From Platynereis dumerilii (taxonomy: Eukaryota; Annelida; Polychaeta; Phyllodocida; Nereididae): a stretch of 64,000 nt of DNA. A model generated the notes under the pieces. The model was not told where the DNA came from, did not search any database, and saw only the letters and a list, made by a program, of their open reading frames with translations. Below, in pieces: positions 23,896 to 35,214 of the stretch. Both the position numbers and the translations under genes were made by a program. Where the stretch lies: contig JAPTHN010000004.1 of NCBI GenBank assembly GCA_026936325.1, positions 44,843,289-44,907,288 of the forward strand, given 5' to 3'. Position 1 is the stretch's first letter, and each line of letters opens with the position of its first letter.

Positions 23896-24704
23896 ACTTC
23901 ATTTTCAGTTAAGCCCATAGGGCAACACCTGTATGTCTTAAGTTTCCATTCACTTACTCATCGATGGCATGCCAACTCAGCGCCAATTATGGCAATTAAA
24001 GAGGCGGATTTTTCATGATTGAAGGTCCCAGGCAATATACAACATTTTGAGTACATTTTGATCCAATATAAGTATGCCAGAACTGTTACATCAGCAACTA
24101 GGTTCAGTTCAATTTTTTGCCGATCTTCATTTTCTATACCTAATTCAATTTTTCTTTGGATTGTCATTTTTTATCTATCTCTTTCTTCCGATACTTCATT
24201 TTAAAATAAAAAGCGATAATACTAAATCAAATGCAGAAATCGTTGTCAATTGAATTGTTAATCGATACTTTTCACAGTTCTGTCTATAATCAGAGATGAT
24301 CAACCTTGATAGTAGGCTTTCAAAATGACTAAATACCCCCAGCAGAATTCACTCCATAATCGATACTAACTGTCCTTATTGCCCAAATATCGATACCAAA
24401 ATCGCCAATAGAACAATTTTAGAAGCCATTTTTAGTGACCCACACTTTTGTATCATTATTGATTTGGCTCCAAGTGTTTATCCAAAATTATGTTAAAGTA
24501 CCAAAAGTGTTTATATTGCCAAATGTTATTGCCCAAATGTGATGGCTAAATTTTGGTGAAATTGTGTGATAATGATGACGGATTAAAAACAAATATCAAC
24601 ATATGATGAATTGGTGGACATTTTAATTGAGATAGATTAGTCAGTTAGTCTGACTTTTTGACGGTTTATAATCATTCTAAAAAATAAAATAAAATTGAAG
24701 TTTT

Positions 24705-25040
24705 GTACATAGCCTTGCTGGAGAGCAGGTTTGAAGCCTAGTCACGGAACTAGTATAAATGCATTTACCCCATGTGAGGGATCTTATACTTTAAAAGTTT
24801 TTCAACACCGACAGTATACTCATCACGCTCATACAAGGAGCCACCAATATTGCTGGATGTCATTCGGATGACACGTTTAATTGGCAGCCCCTTCTATCAG
24901 TGTCTGTGTTGGGAAAGTAGATCCCTCACATTGGGTAAATACATATATGTAATATGTTGAAGACTAGCTCTCTCTCCCATCTCATCAATCAACCCTTGCA
25001 AGCACCAAGAACTGGGCTTAAAGGGCTGTACTATCTTCGA
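24705..25040 (+). mobile_element. SINE family A, tail-less copy
   Basis: Matches the 23.5-kb copy through GCTGGATGTCATTCGGATGA, GTAGATCCCTCACATTGG, CTCTCTCCCATCTCATCAAT and AGAACTGGGCTTAAAGGGC. The terminal microsatellite is absent. Confidence 0.75.
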
Positions 25041-25049
25041 CTAAAAGTA

Positions 25050-26480
25050 ATTGTTTTTCACCAATTGTATCAAAATTATCTCCAGTATTAAATTGGACTA
25101 TTAAATTAATACCACAATAAAAATCAAGTAAAAAGGTTCAATTTCAACCCATCAAAAGAAAAACACTCAACTTTAATGTTAATACATACAAAGATTGATT
25201 AAACTGAGTGGAATCCATTTAAATTCCTGAATGGCTATACCTTTTTAAAACACTTTTTTAAATTTCTTTTTTTTAGTCTCAGAATGAAATATGTATGGAA
25301 TTTTACAGGAATTCAGGTCATGGTTTCATGGTCGGCTGACTTTTACCTCAAGTACAAATTTACATGTTAACCTGTCATTTAAAATGGTAAACTTTCATCA
25401 TGCATTAGACATGAGTATCTCAAGTATAAAGGAATTTTTGGTGTACAATAATTTCTATCCTGCCTTCTCAGAAATTGTAAATACATAATAGATAAATCTC
25501 AAATCTAGATTATACAAAACAATTTAACAGTATATTAGCACACATAATTACAATCTGACATGCTTGGTTCTAAATATTCTCAATACCGTCCTCCAAGGCT
25601 GTTCTTGAGGTGGGGACAGGTCATGCTACACATTTTCCCATGTGAGGGATCTTTCAATGGCTCACGTCCTAACATTGACTGCATTTCTATTATTAAATTT
25701 TCTAAAATCTTAATTAATGATCATGTTCTCAGACTTGCTATTTCGCATTTTTATCACTTCAAGAATACCATTAAAAATACTATTTATTGAAAATCGAAAT
25801 AATTTTGACCGGTACCAATTTAAAAAAGTTCTAAACAGCTTATCAAAATTAGTACTAATGTCACATTTCATATGTATGCATATATGCATGAATACCATAC
25901 ATTTTATATAATGAAATGCATACATTATAAATAGCCATAATTCATAATTTTCAGAAAGACCTTCAACACAACATTTTCATATGACAAATTACAATGCAGT
26001 TATTGCAGGTTATGAGCAGCAAAACATTTCATTTACAGCACAAACACTTTTTAGCACACAAAACTGACATTAAACACTGAGGGTATAAACCCTTCAGGTT
26101 GTTAACCTGCAACAAAAAATTCAGTTTTTTTTCCATATTATACATATCCAGTGTACACACCATGTGATCATTTGTCCATATGATACCCCAATTGACATCA
26201 TTCCAGTAATATGAGAGAATTAAATACAATGAATCTATGTCACTCTGAGAATCCATATATTTCCCCATAACAAGTGATATAAGTGATCTCTGTACAATTT
26301 CCAAAATAAGAACCAAGGATATTAAATGTTTTTGCCTTTTGGGATATCAAATCTCTTCATGAACTGATTTACCCCAAACAATATTAGTCCCAACTATCAA
26401 TTGCCATAACCAATTGATCGGTCTATTTGTTTGTCCATTTATTTATGTATTTATCAACTCATTTATCCACCTATCTATGT
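25050..26480. other. AT-rich, no gene recognised
   Basis: Short frames only. A fragment near 25590-25670 resembles part of SINE family A (CCCATGTGAGGGATCTTT). Confidence 0.5.
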
Positions 26481-26489
26481 ACCTGCCCA

Positions 26490-26506
26490 TCTATCTACCT
26501 ATCTAC

Positions 26507-26564
<58 letters not shown>

Positions 26565-26580
26565 GTCTTCTTACCTATCT
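26490..26580. repeat. (ATCT)n microsatellite
   Basis: About 17 ATCT units, with degenerate ATCTACCT and ATCCACCT units on the left side. Confidence 0.95.
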
Positions 26581-26599
26581 ATCCATCTATGGAGTATCC

Positions 26600-28055
26600 T
26601 ATGTAATAGTTGTAAATCTAATCAAGCTATATTCCTGTTTGTCTATCTTCCTGTCCAGTTTTCCACGGATCTGCTTATTCCATGATGATCTTTCCATGTA
26701 CACATGCAGTATACCAAACCTGTCTATCTAGCTATCTCTCCATCTGTTTATCATAATTACCATAATATCTGGCAATAATCATATCACTCTGGTGCCTTAC
26801 AAGAAACATAGCACACCTTGGTACATGTAACATTATACCAAAATCTACCAAATACAATTCACCCGTAAAACCCCAATCTATCACACCCCCACCAAAACAA
26901 CATGTCGCATGTTTGAGGTCAACCCATGTTTAGTTTTACCCTTCTGGGGTCAGAGGTCAAGCGATATATAAGGAGAAGCAGCTAGCTAACGCATTTGTAG
27001 GTCAAAAGGGGTATAAGAAATACCCCAAGTAGCACATGGGCAAAGTATATACCCACACATGGAGTGATAGAAAACAGGTGGGCGAAATTTGTAACCCTAA
27101 TAGGCTTTATATTGCAGGCATTATATTTGGGTATGGCAATAATAGGTTTATGGGATTGGATCTTTATGGTATTGTACATGGCCAATCAGGGAAAAGGATG
27201 GCAGAAATGAGGCAGAAATGCAACAATTTTATTAGCCTGTTTCTTTACTTTTATAAATCCAATGTCTTTGAGCCTTTACAGTTTACACACATACAGAATT
27301 AAAGATATCTCTACATGAGCTTACATTCATGCACCCCGCATTGTAGACAGACAACCAAAATTTCAAATAACAACTTTTCGATGCAAATATGCAAATAGAC
27401 AGCTCACATCTGATGGGCGAATGCACAGAAATTTCCATTTTGGTAAAATTATTAAAATGTTTGATTTCAGCCTATTAGTTTTCAAACTCAAAAGCAAAGG
27501 ACGATATTAAAGGAGTTAGAGCATTGTTGCTGTATTCAAAGTAAGATCAAAGAACGACACCATTTTACCCAAATTAATCAACCACTGTGCCTGCTAACAC
27601 AGAAAAGTTCTTTTTGCAAAAATGGCAACATTTGGAACGTTCAAAGCATTATGGGATTGTGACGTCATCTCCAAAGGGAAACCCTTGGGAACTCCTTTCT
27701 CTTCGAACTCCTTTCTCTGATTGGTCCACAAAATTTGAAGACAAGTAAGGACATTTATTCCAAAAATGCACTGAAATGCACTAATTTACATAAAAATAAA
27801 TATTCATGAATTCATTCATTCATTCATTACAGATGGAAACTTTATTTATCTTGGTTTATGCCTATTTTACCCATATTTTAGGCCAATAGTCCTATCTGTC
27901 TGGATATCTATCTGTCTACACATCACTACATCAGATTCTATCTACCTGTCTGGAAATGCATCTGGAAATCCGTCTGGATACCCATCTGTCTATCTTTCTC
28001 TCTGGTTATCTATTCTAGGCCTATTGGTCTATCTTTCAGTCTGTATATCCAGGAT
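26600..28055. other. No gene recognised
   Basis: Short frames lacking domains. A small (TTCA)n run occurs at about 27805-27835. Confidence 0.45.
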
Positions 28056-28060
28056 ATCAA

Positions 28061-28063
28061 TAA

Positions 28064-28147
<84 letters not shown>

Positions 28148-28165
28148 GTCTGGCTACCTATCTAT
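28061..28165. repeat. (ATCT)n microsatellite
   Basis: About 20 uninterrupted ATCT units. Confidence 0.97.
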
Positions 28166-28837
28166 TTTTTTCTTTCAATTTTACAGATATATAGGCCTAC
28201 ACTATGTTCCTACACCATCCTAAACTCCCTCCAACAAAGACCAAAACAGTCTACAGAACCAGAGCGAAATCTAACTTCAACAAGTTATTGAACTTTCTGA
28301 AAGTGCACCTAAAAATAATTCTAATCAGTATTAAACCAATGTAAAAACAAAAATATCATCTCATTCCATTTGTCTTAAAATACCACAGGAATTTGTCCAG
28401 ATATAATGAGCAGAGATATCCCAATCTGCATAATAATATGGGCCAATAAGTGCTTATGAAAATTGCTTTAAAATCTGGTCATATCACAGTGAAGTCACGT
28501 CTTGGAGATAGGGATTTTTGCAGGTTTATTTTGGCTCTAATCTGCATATTAGGTGACTAGAATTTTTATTGGGTACAATATGAATACAATATTTTTGCCT
28601 CATAATTGTTGCGGGAGGCCTGGGAAGGGCCTATGATTTTTTTCTGACATAGGCCCCATATTGTATACATACGTTCAGAATCAGGCCCATAGGCCCTATT
28701 AAAATAAATTGATGGAATCAGGATAGAAAACATAGATAAGACAGATGGATATATCATAGAGTTAGAATGGATAGATCCATGGATATATAAACGAAAAAGG
28801 AGACAAGCAGAGAGACAGAAAGATACAGACAGTAAGA

Positions 28838-28863
28838 AATAGATAGATAGATAGATAGATAAT

Positions 28864-28925
<62 letters not shown>

Positions 28926-28945
28926 GATAAATGGATCAATCTATA
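28838..28945. repeat. (GATA)n microsatellite
   Basis: TAGA/GATA units with a few TAAT and AAAT interruptions. A short (GATT)n run follows at 28968-28983. Confidence 0.95.
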
Positions 28946-28989
28946 GGTAGAAAGGTAGATAGACTGATTGATTGATTGATTGATATATG

Positions 28990-30560
28990 GACAGATTACA
29001 TACAGATGTATATAGGCCTATATAGGTTAAGACATTATCCGATAATAGACAGACAGCCAGACAAGTCTTATTAGCAAGATATACAGACAGCAATACATTG
29101 CATGATAGACAGACACTTATTAAATCGACTTTTTGTTCATATTTTGAAGGACCACACACGTTTTCATAATTATAAAAAAATCACAGAAAAAAAGCAGCAT
29201 GCAAAAAATTGAAATAGTTCTTTTTCTTCTCTAAATACCAAATTAAATTGTTCCTTGACACTGAAAGTTTCAAAAATCCATCACAAACTCAGCCAAGCGC
29301 GACAAGGGGGTGATAAAAATAGAATATTTTACACATGAGTGACTTTTCTCACAGGGAAAATTTTGACTGGATGACCTCTATATTCAAGAAAGTGAAAAAT
29401 AAAATAATAAAAAGAAAAAGGGAAATTTTGATGCGTCTAATTTGAGTTCGCTGAGATATGTTGAGTATATATACATGGATGATTCTATAGATTATACTTT
29501 CTTTTTGTTTCTTTCTCTTTATTTTTTTTTTGGGGGGGGGGGTAGGGAGGCTAGTTAGCCTATCTTTAATTCAAGTATTAGCAATAAAAAAAACATTACT
29601 ATATTGTCATCCAAGCACTCTCAGATGAACAAGTGTATTGATGCAGAAAATTAATTTCTTTCTATAGAATACTCAGATGACTTAATATTGCCAACCAAAT
29701 AAATAAATAATCAACAACTGCATATATGCACAGATCTATATGCACAATTCAATAATCAATCTATTTACATGTTTGTTTCACTCAAACTTTTAGGAATGCC
29801 ATCTGAGAATCAACAACAATATTGCTTACACATGTCAAAGTAGCAAATTGATTGATTTATCAAGTCATCGACCGAATAATTTAATAACAAACATTAATTT
29901 GAATAATCAGTACAATTAATCTATACAATATCTAAATATCCAATGATGCGATTGGATCTTACTTCAAACAATGAGGAGATGCTTTATACTTCTAATTAAT
30001 AAGATATTTCACTTATTAACTAACATTACTACATGTTTTCTAAGAGGTACCCAAACTCAGTCAATGCTAAAATAGATGCACACAATAATGACAAAGCTGT
30101 GACTGTAACCACGTTAAGTCAATATCAACCATGAGCACAAATATAGTCAGATGATTGAACTGGAATATGCTCCATAGCCATAACAATCCAAATATATATA
30201 GATTTTTGAATGGATTCTAACATTCTACAAATAGTTACAAAGCCTATACACAAATATATGGGGATTCTATCCAAATAAAAACTCTCCTAAAATTAATCCT
30301 TAATTTAATCAGTTTGTCGAATTATTGCCAATTGAAAAACATAACTTTTAATTGTATATTTTAAATTTGCTCACAGGTCCATGTGTGATAGGCTTGCTGT
30401 CTGTCTATATATCTGTCTATCTTTCAGAGACCCCTCCATCTATACACATGCTGCACATGATTCTGTTGTACAGGTATATAATAAATGATATATAGGCCTT
30501 TACAAATATCTGCCTGTCTGCATATCTTTCTCTTTAATAGGCCCATTTGTATAACTACCT
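28990..30560. other. AT-rich, no gene recognised
   Basis: No frame or repeat boundary could be supported. Confidence 0.45.
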
Positions 30561-30569
30561 GTATTCTGT

Positions 30570-30598
30570 AATATGATCTATCTATCTATCTATCTAGA

Positions 30599-30643
<45 letters not shown>

Positions 30644-30645
30644 CT
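30570..30645. repeat. (ATCT)n microsatellite
   Basis: About 17 units interrupted once by a GATATCT variant. Confidence 0.95.
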
Positions 30646-31183
30646 ATAGATTATTTGTCTACAATTCTATATGCCCATACAAAATTGGCCCATATTTATC
30701 AATTAATCTATGAGTTAATTGTGTTATCTATCAACCTGTCTGTGTATAGGTATCTATCTGTCAGTCTGTCTGACCATTTGTCATACATATTTTTCTTGCT
30801 TTAAGAAATGCTTCTGTATTTTTGCTATCAAAAACCATATACATTATGCAAAACATAATATTCTGACATCCAATTACTGAGCTCTTACAGTTTATTACTT
30901 ATGAAATAGCTTGACAGCATTGCTGGCATTCTGCAGATTCCATGTGCAATGCTTTCAAGGGGCTACTCAGCATTGTAGCTCTGCAGAGCTGCTCTCTCTA
31001 TATGGCCTGCATGTGCAGGGATCCAACACCACAGTGCAATATATAGCTGCTCATGGTAAATACAGCAATAGCACAATGCTGGTATGGGTCATTTTTATTG
31101 GATTATATTGGATTGGCAAGGGGCAATTGAAAATTTGCCCATACAAGGAATGTCTTGGGAGATATACATAGAGACAAGCCTAC

Positions 31184-31259
31184 CTGCTGCAGCCTCAGCG
31201 CTTGTCCCACCGACGACCAGGGCCAGAAGTGGCAGACAAATTTGGAGAAATTTCGGCAT
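31184..31259 (-). CDS. First coding exon of a secreted or membrane protein (signal peptide)
   Basis: The minus strand opens with ATG and encodes MPKFLQICLPLLALVVGG, then TSAEAAAG. This is a basic n-region, a hydrophobic core and a small-residue cleavage site (TSA before EA), the hallmarks of a secretory signal peptide. Directly after GCAGCAG comes a donor, GTAGGCTTG, in phase 1. A second ATG lies five bases upstream out of frame (ATGCCATGCCG), so the frame choice rests on the signal-peptide reading. No adjacent exon was recognised. The small exon at 3863-3781 has the right phase and strand but is 27 kb away. The rest of the protein, and therefore its family, is unknown. Confidence 0.5.
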
Positions 31260-31269
31260 GGCATCAACG

Positions 31270-31690
31270 CAATTAATCCTCTAGTAGTCATCCAACCATG
31301 AGGTAAAATCCAAATTTAACAGCACACTAGTCCTATGGTAATATCCTCCCATCTATATGGTTAAATCCAGCTTTAATTCGCCTGAAACACCAACACTTCC
31401 AAATTCTGTTTCTCAAGAAGACATGAAACCCAGTTGGTTGCTGCCAGTCTCGGCCAATCACAGGCGTCGTTACAAGCACACTGCTCACTCTCTCACTGCC
31501 TTGCACCTGGCGTCCTCTGGTGTAATTTTAGGTGGTGAAAGAGTTCGATCCTTTGGAACGTTCAGAAATCACTACCATGAATACCCTAGAGCAGGGCACA
31601 ACACAGAGCAAAAGTTAAGTTATATAAATTATATAAGTAGACTTTTAGGTAAGGAGAATGTATAATTTATAGATCAGGAGGTCTTGAGGA
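31270..31690. other. No gene recognised
   Basis: Sequence upstream of the signal-peptide exon. A promoter or untranslated exon may lie here, but no TATA box or splice pair could be defended. Confidence 0.35.
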
Positions 31691-31699
31691 GTAGGCAGG

Positions 31700-31935
31700 A
31701 CAACAGATAGATCTGGAAGATTGGAAATTTGGAGGAGAGGGGTATTAATTTTTGACAACACTTCCAAGGGGGGGGGGCAAGAAATTTTAACAAAGAAATA
31801 TTGTTATTAAACACGCATGAACTCACTAAGGGTGGGGTACTAAAAATCTGCATGAAACTTAAGGGGGGGAACAATTTTTGACGGGAAGTTCCAGCAAAAC
31901 TTCCACCCCCCCCCCCAGTCATAAATTCTGAACAG
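31700..31935. mobile_element. GGACNNTTCAGAATT-family MITE, partial
   Basis: Contains the family blocks GGGTGGGGTACTAAAAATC, a poly-C run, and the terminal AGTCATAAATTCTGAACAGTCCC. The left end is not preserved. Confidence 0.6.
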
Positions 31936-31939
31936 TCCC

Positions 31940-32260
31940 TTATGACCTCCAGATCTATGTATACTGTCCATTTGTTCCTCCGCCCCAGTTCTTCTACCTT
32001 CTGGCTCTCCTATCCTTCCGATATCCAGTTGATAAAAATGGCATACGTATGGGGTTATTCTCCTTTCCTCTGATCCAGATGACCTGTCTTCCTGTTCTCC
32101 TGACCACTCTATATATCCTATCATTTCGATATTGATCTCTTTCCTCCTGCATGATAGCATGCTCAGTTTTCCACATTGTTTTTCGAAGTTCCTCTCAATA
32201 TTCTGGATATATTCTACCCCAGTCCTCCTCTTCTCCATATCTTCTGATTTTTCCTCCAGA
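31940..32260 (-). other. Purine-biased open segment, unresolved
   Basis: Two minus-strand frames stay open here. One runs RRTGVEYIQNIERNFEKQC, then SEERRITPYVCHFYQLD. The other contains IMQEERDQYRNDRIYRVVR. Both are rich in Glu, Arg and Lys because the strand is purine-rich. Neither matches a family recognised by eye, and no splice sites are clear. It is either a fragment of a transposon ORF or composition-driven openness. Confidence 0.25.
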
Positions 32261-32289
32261 TGATTTGGGCCTAGGCCTACGTGTCTTTT

Positions 32290-32378
32290 TAGACCCCCTT
32301 AAAACGCGTATGAAAAATTAGTACCTCCTTGGGCAAAACTCCCACCCCCCGCCAGTCATAAATTCTGAACGGTCCCTA
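32290..32378. mobile_element. GGACNNTTCAGAATT-family MITE, right-end fragment
   Basis: Ends AGTCATAAATTCTGAACGGTCCCTA, the same terminus as at 31935, after a short poly-C run. Confidence 0.55.
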
Positions 32379-33017
32379 ATATCTCCAGGTGTCTTAGGAC
32401 ATTATAATTATCTTGAGGATGAATGGATAGGATGGATGATTGGGGCTTTAAGTCCTGCATGTTAATATCATAATATGAGCGAAGCTCACTTAGCACAAGG
32501 ACAGCTCATTCTGTGTGTTACTCCTGAGTACAGTGACTGCCTGGACAGGAAGTGCCCGTAGTTGCCATAAAAGTGGAGCTAGTAGTTTAGTCAGAGTTTA
32601 GTTTGGTAAATAATTAAAATACCTCAAATATCTTCCAAAATAGTTTTAAAATTTCTGTCTTGTCATATAACAACCTCCAATGACATATTTCAGGGATTTA
32701 AATCAACATGACATTGTGTATCAACATTGGAAATAATTATTTCCATACCCCTGATTGTAAGAAGTGACTGAAAATTAAAAGTCAACACAAACGTTAATGA
32801 CTTAAATGGCTCACCAAGTAAGAAATCATAACAACACTTAAGGTTACATAATCTTCATTAACTGTCAACAAATTATGTAACAGTCTAATAGTAAACACAC
32901 ATCTCTGAAATTCTGAATAGCTATGGTTTCATTGATCTCAGTTATTATATGTAACATCAAAAATATTTAACATAATAGATCAACATTTAACACACATTTG
33001 AATTACACAGCTGTCAG

Positions 33018-33215
33018 TGCAATCTGTCTATCTATCTATCTATTTATCTATATCTATCTATTTATCTATATCTATCTATCTATAGCTCCTTTTAATCTAT
33101 CTATCTATGTATCTATCTATCTATCTACCTATCTATCTACCTATCTATCCACCCATCTATCTATCTATCCATCTAATCTTATCTATAGATCTGATCTTAT
33201 CTATCTATTCTATCT
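33018..33215. repeat. Compound ATCT microsatellite
   Basis: ATCT units mixed with ATTTATCT, ACCT and CCATCT variants, and a duplicated ATCTTATCTAT motif at the right. Confidence 0.9.
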
Positions 33216-33324
33216 ATCTGTCCATTTGCCCAGTCCTTTAAAAAGATAAATTGGCCTTCTGAAAGTTGAAGATAATGCAGTAGTTCTATGACAATGCTGC
33301 GCGAATTTCATGGCAGTGCCATTT

Positions 33325-33480
33325 ACATATTACGCACTTGGTAGGCTAATTATGAGAAGAGGAGGCCACAGCAATGAGGCAAACTGGCGAAGGATGATTG
33401 AAGCCGTTCAACACAGGCCCAGGTGAACCGACAAGACCTGGATTCGGACCAGCGTTTGGCAGCCCAACTAATCCTCCCCC
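33325..33480 (-). mobile_element. tRNA-derived SINE, family B
   Basis: The minus-strand head ends with a B-box-like GGTCCGAATCC. The body has TTGAACGGCTTCAATCATCC and ATAATTAGCCTACCAAGTGC. It matches the copy at 9095-9300 in order and spacing. Confidence 0.65.
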
Positions 33481-33839
33481 AATTATTTTGAGGACCAGAG
33501 AACTGGCCAAGAGGATAAGGAGGACAGGAGTACAATAGGAGAACACGACATCCAGAGAACATCTGGAGGACAAGAGAAGGGAAGACAGGACAGACATGTA
33601 CAGGAAAGGAGAACAACCACATAAATATGATGATTATATCATACAAAAATTATATTAGCCTCATTTAGAAAGGGATAAATTAATTTCAAATTTTAGAAAG
33701 AAAAAAACAACAACAAGTGTTTGAATTTGTTTCTAATGAAACTTTTAATGTTTGGTAGCAATACAAGCCTGAATGGAATAATAACTGTACAAAAATATAA
33801 TAATACAAAACCTTTCAAAAAGTTATAATTAAGAAACTG

Positions 33840-33940
33840 CAAGTTTCAAAGCCGGTTATTTAAAAAATGGTCATTTGAGAACTCAGTCACTAAATTGAAC
33901 CCATGTTGCTAGACTGAGCAATTTTCAACTGAGCCACTTC
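33840..33940 (-). mobile_element. tRNA-like SINE head
   Basis: The minus strand reads GTGGCTCAGTTGAAAATTGC, then ACATGGGTTCAATTTAGTGA, with A- and B-box-like words at tRNA spacing. Confidence 0.5.
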
Positions 33941-33944
33941 AAAA

Positions 33945-34886
33945 ATTGTTTTGGCACATTGACTTAATCACATTTCATGGGTATAAGATTTCAGGTATAA
34001 AGCACATTTATTCAATATGATATCACCATAAATACAATCTCCAAGAAATTTACAAACAAAACAACAAATCAACATGAAACGAATAATTACATATATTGTA
34101 AATTATTGTATATGACATCACTGAAAGTCTGCAGTTTATCACTCCTTTGTCAGCTGTGATATTAACTGTGAAATTATAGTATGAATGTATACAGTATACA
34201 CAGAAAGTTTTTTTTTTGTCTCTGTCTCTGTGATTCAGAATGGGCACCACATCTTGTACAAAATATAATCACCATCATCTCTCCATTCACTGAAATATAT
34301 TGGATTTGAAGCACCATATTAATGTCAACAAACAAAGTTTGTATTTACAAGTTTCATTGTCAATTATCTTAACTTTTCTTTTATTAATTGATATCACCAC
34401 CATATAATTATGTAGGCCTATGATATAATTACATTATAGATATATTCTTAATAGTTTATAATATATTTAATAGTGTAGTTTTTTGCCTTCAATTATTGTC
34501 AAATTAAATATTCATTAAATTTCAAATCAAAATATTTAATAAATTTCAAATCAAAATATTTAATAAAATCTCAACTTACACTAATTTTCTAAAATAAAAA
34601 TAAAAACATAAAATCTGCAAGAGCAAGAACATTGAATTACATCTATCAACTGTAGTGATTAATGTTTGCGTTTAGATTACAACACACATATCTTGAGATG
34701 CCATTTCATATTGTGCGAACCAGTTTTTTTATAACAGAGACACCATTCAGAAGTTTATGCATAATGATATTATATATTTCCCATGGTTTCGCAGACCATT
34801 TTAGTTGTATATCATGATAAGTTGGTCTGTGAATACAAAGCTCATTGATCTGTAATGTTAACAAACCAATAGCAAAAAGAGTCATT
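33945..34886 (-). other. Probable 3' untranslated region and downstream DNA of the LRR gene
   Basis: The region directly follows the LRR gene's stop codon on the minus strand and is AT-rich. A canonical minus-strand AATAAA lies at 34385-34380, about 500 bases after the stop. ATTAAA-like variants lie nearer. The actual cleavage site cannot be chosen from sequence alone. Confidence 0.4.
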
Positions 34887-35214
34887 TTAAACATGGACAG
34901 GCGCGGGAGCTCCATTTCGATGCTTGACGACACCCTGACCCGCGAACCCGTTTGTCGTAACGGACGCATCATCCATATCTTTTGCATTGTAGAGGGCGAA
35001 ATATTTGCCAGGTTTGGCAAACCAACATGGCATAACTTTTGTACGACATTTGTACAGAAACGCAAAAAGGGCGAAAAAGAATGCGAAAGTTGTCACGGCA
35101 ACCATTCCTGTGCGGAATGCCATTTTATTCGAAATTTTTCCTTCCTCGCAAGTGAATAAGTGCTCTGGAATGTTATCGATTCTCTTATTGACTAGCCATT
35201 GAGGACTGGCGCAT
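34887..35214 (-). CDS. LRR gene exon 6: end of LRRCT, membrane helix, cytoplasmic tail
   Basis: The acceptor is TTTTTTCAG before ATGCGCC. Its first base completes an Arg codon begun by exon 5. Residues 417-525 follow: RCASPQWLVNKRIDNIPEHL carries the third LRRCT cysteine, FTCEEG the fourth. MVAVTTFAFFFALFAFLYK is the membrane helix, followed by CRTKVMPC, whose cysteines next to the membrane could be acylated (inference), and a tail ending in PVHV and TAA. A direct join from exon 4 would create TGA, which confirms that exon 5 must intervene. Confidence 0.9.

Noticed and set aside
21578-33249. LSIYLSIYLSIY-type open frames over ATCT repeats
   Set aside because: Microsatellite translations with no coding signal.
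35005-35202. Plus-strand open frames opposite LRR exon 6
   Set aside because: Shadow frames of the minus-strand coding exon, whose domain content and splice phase are clear.
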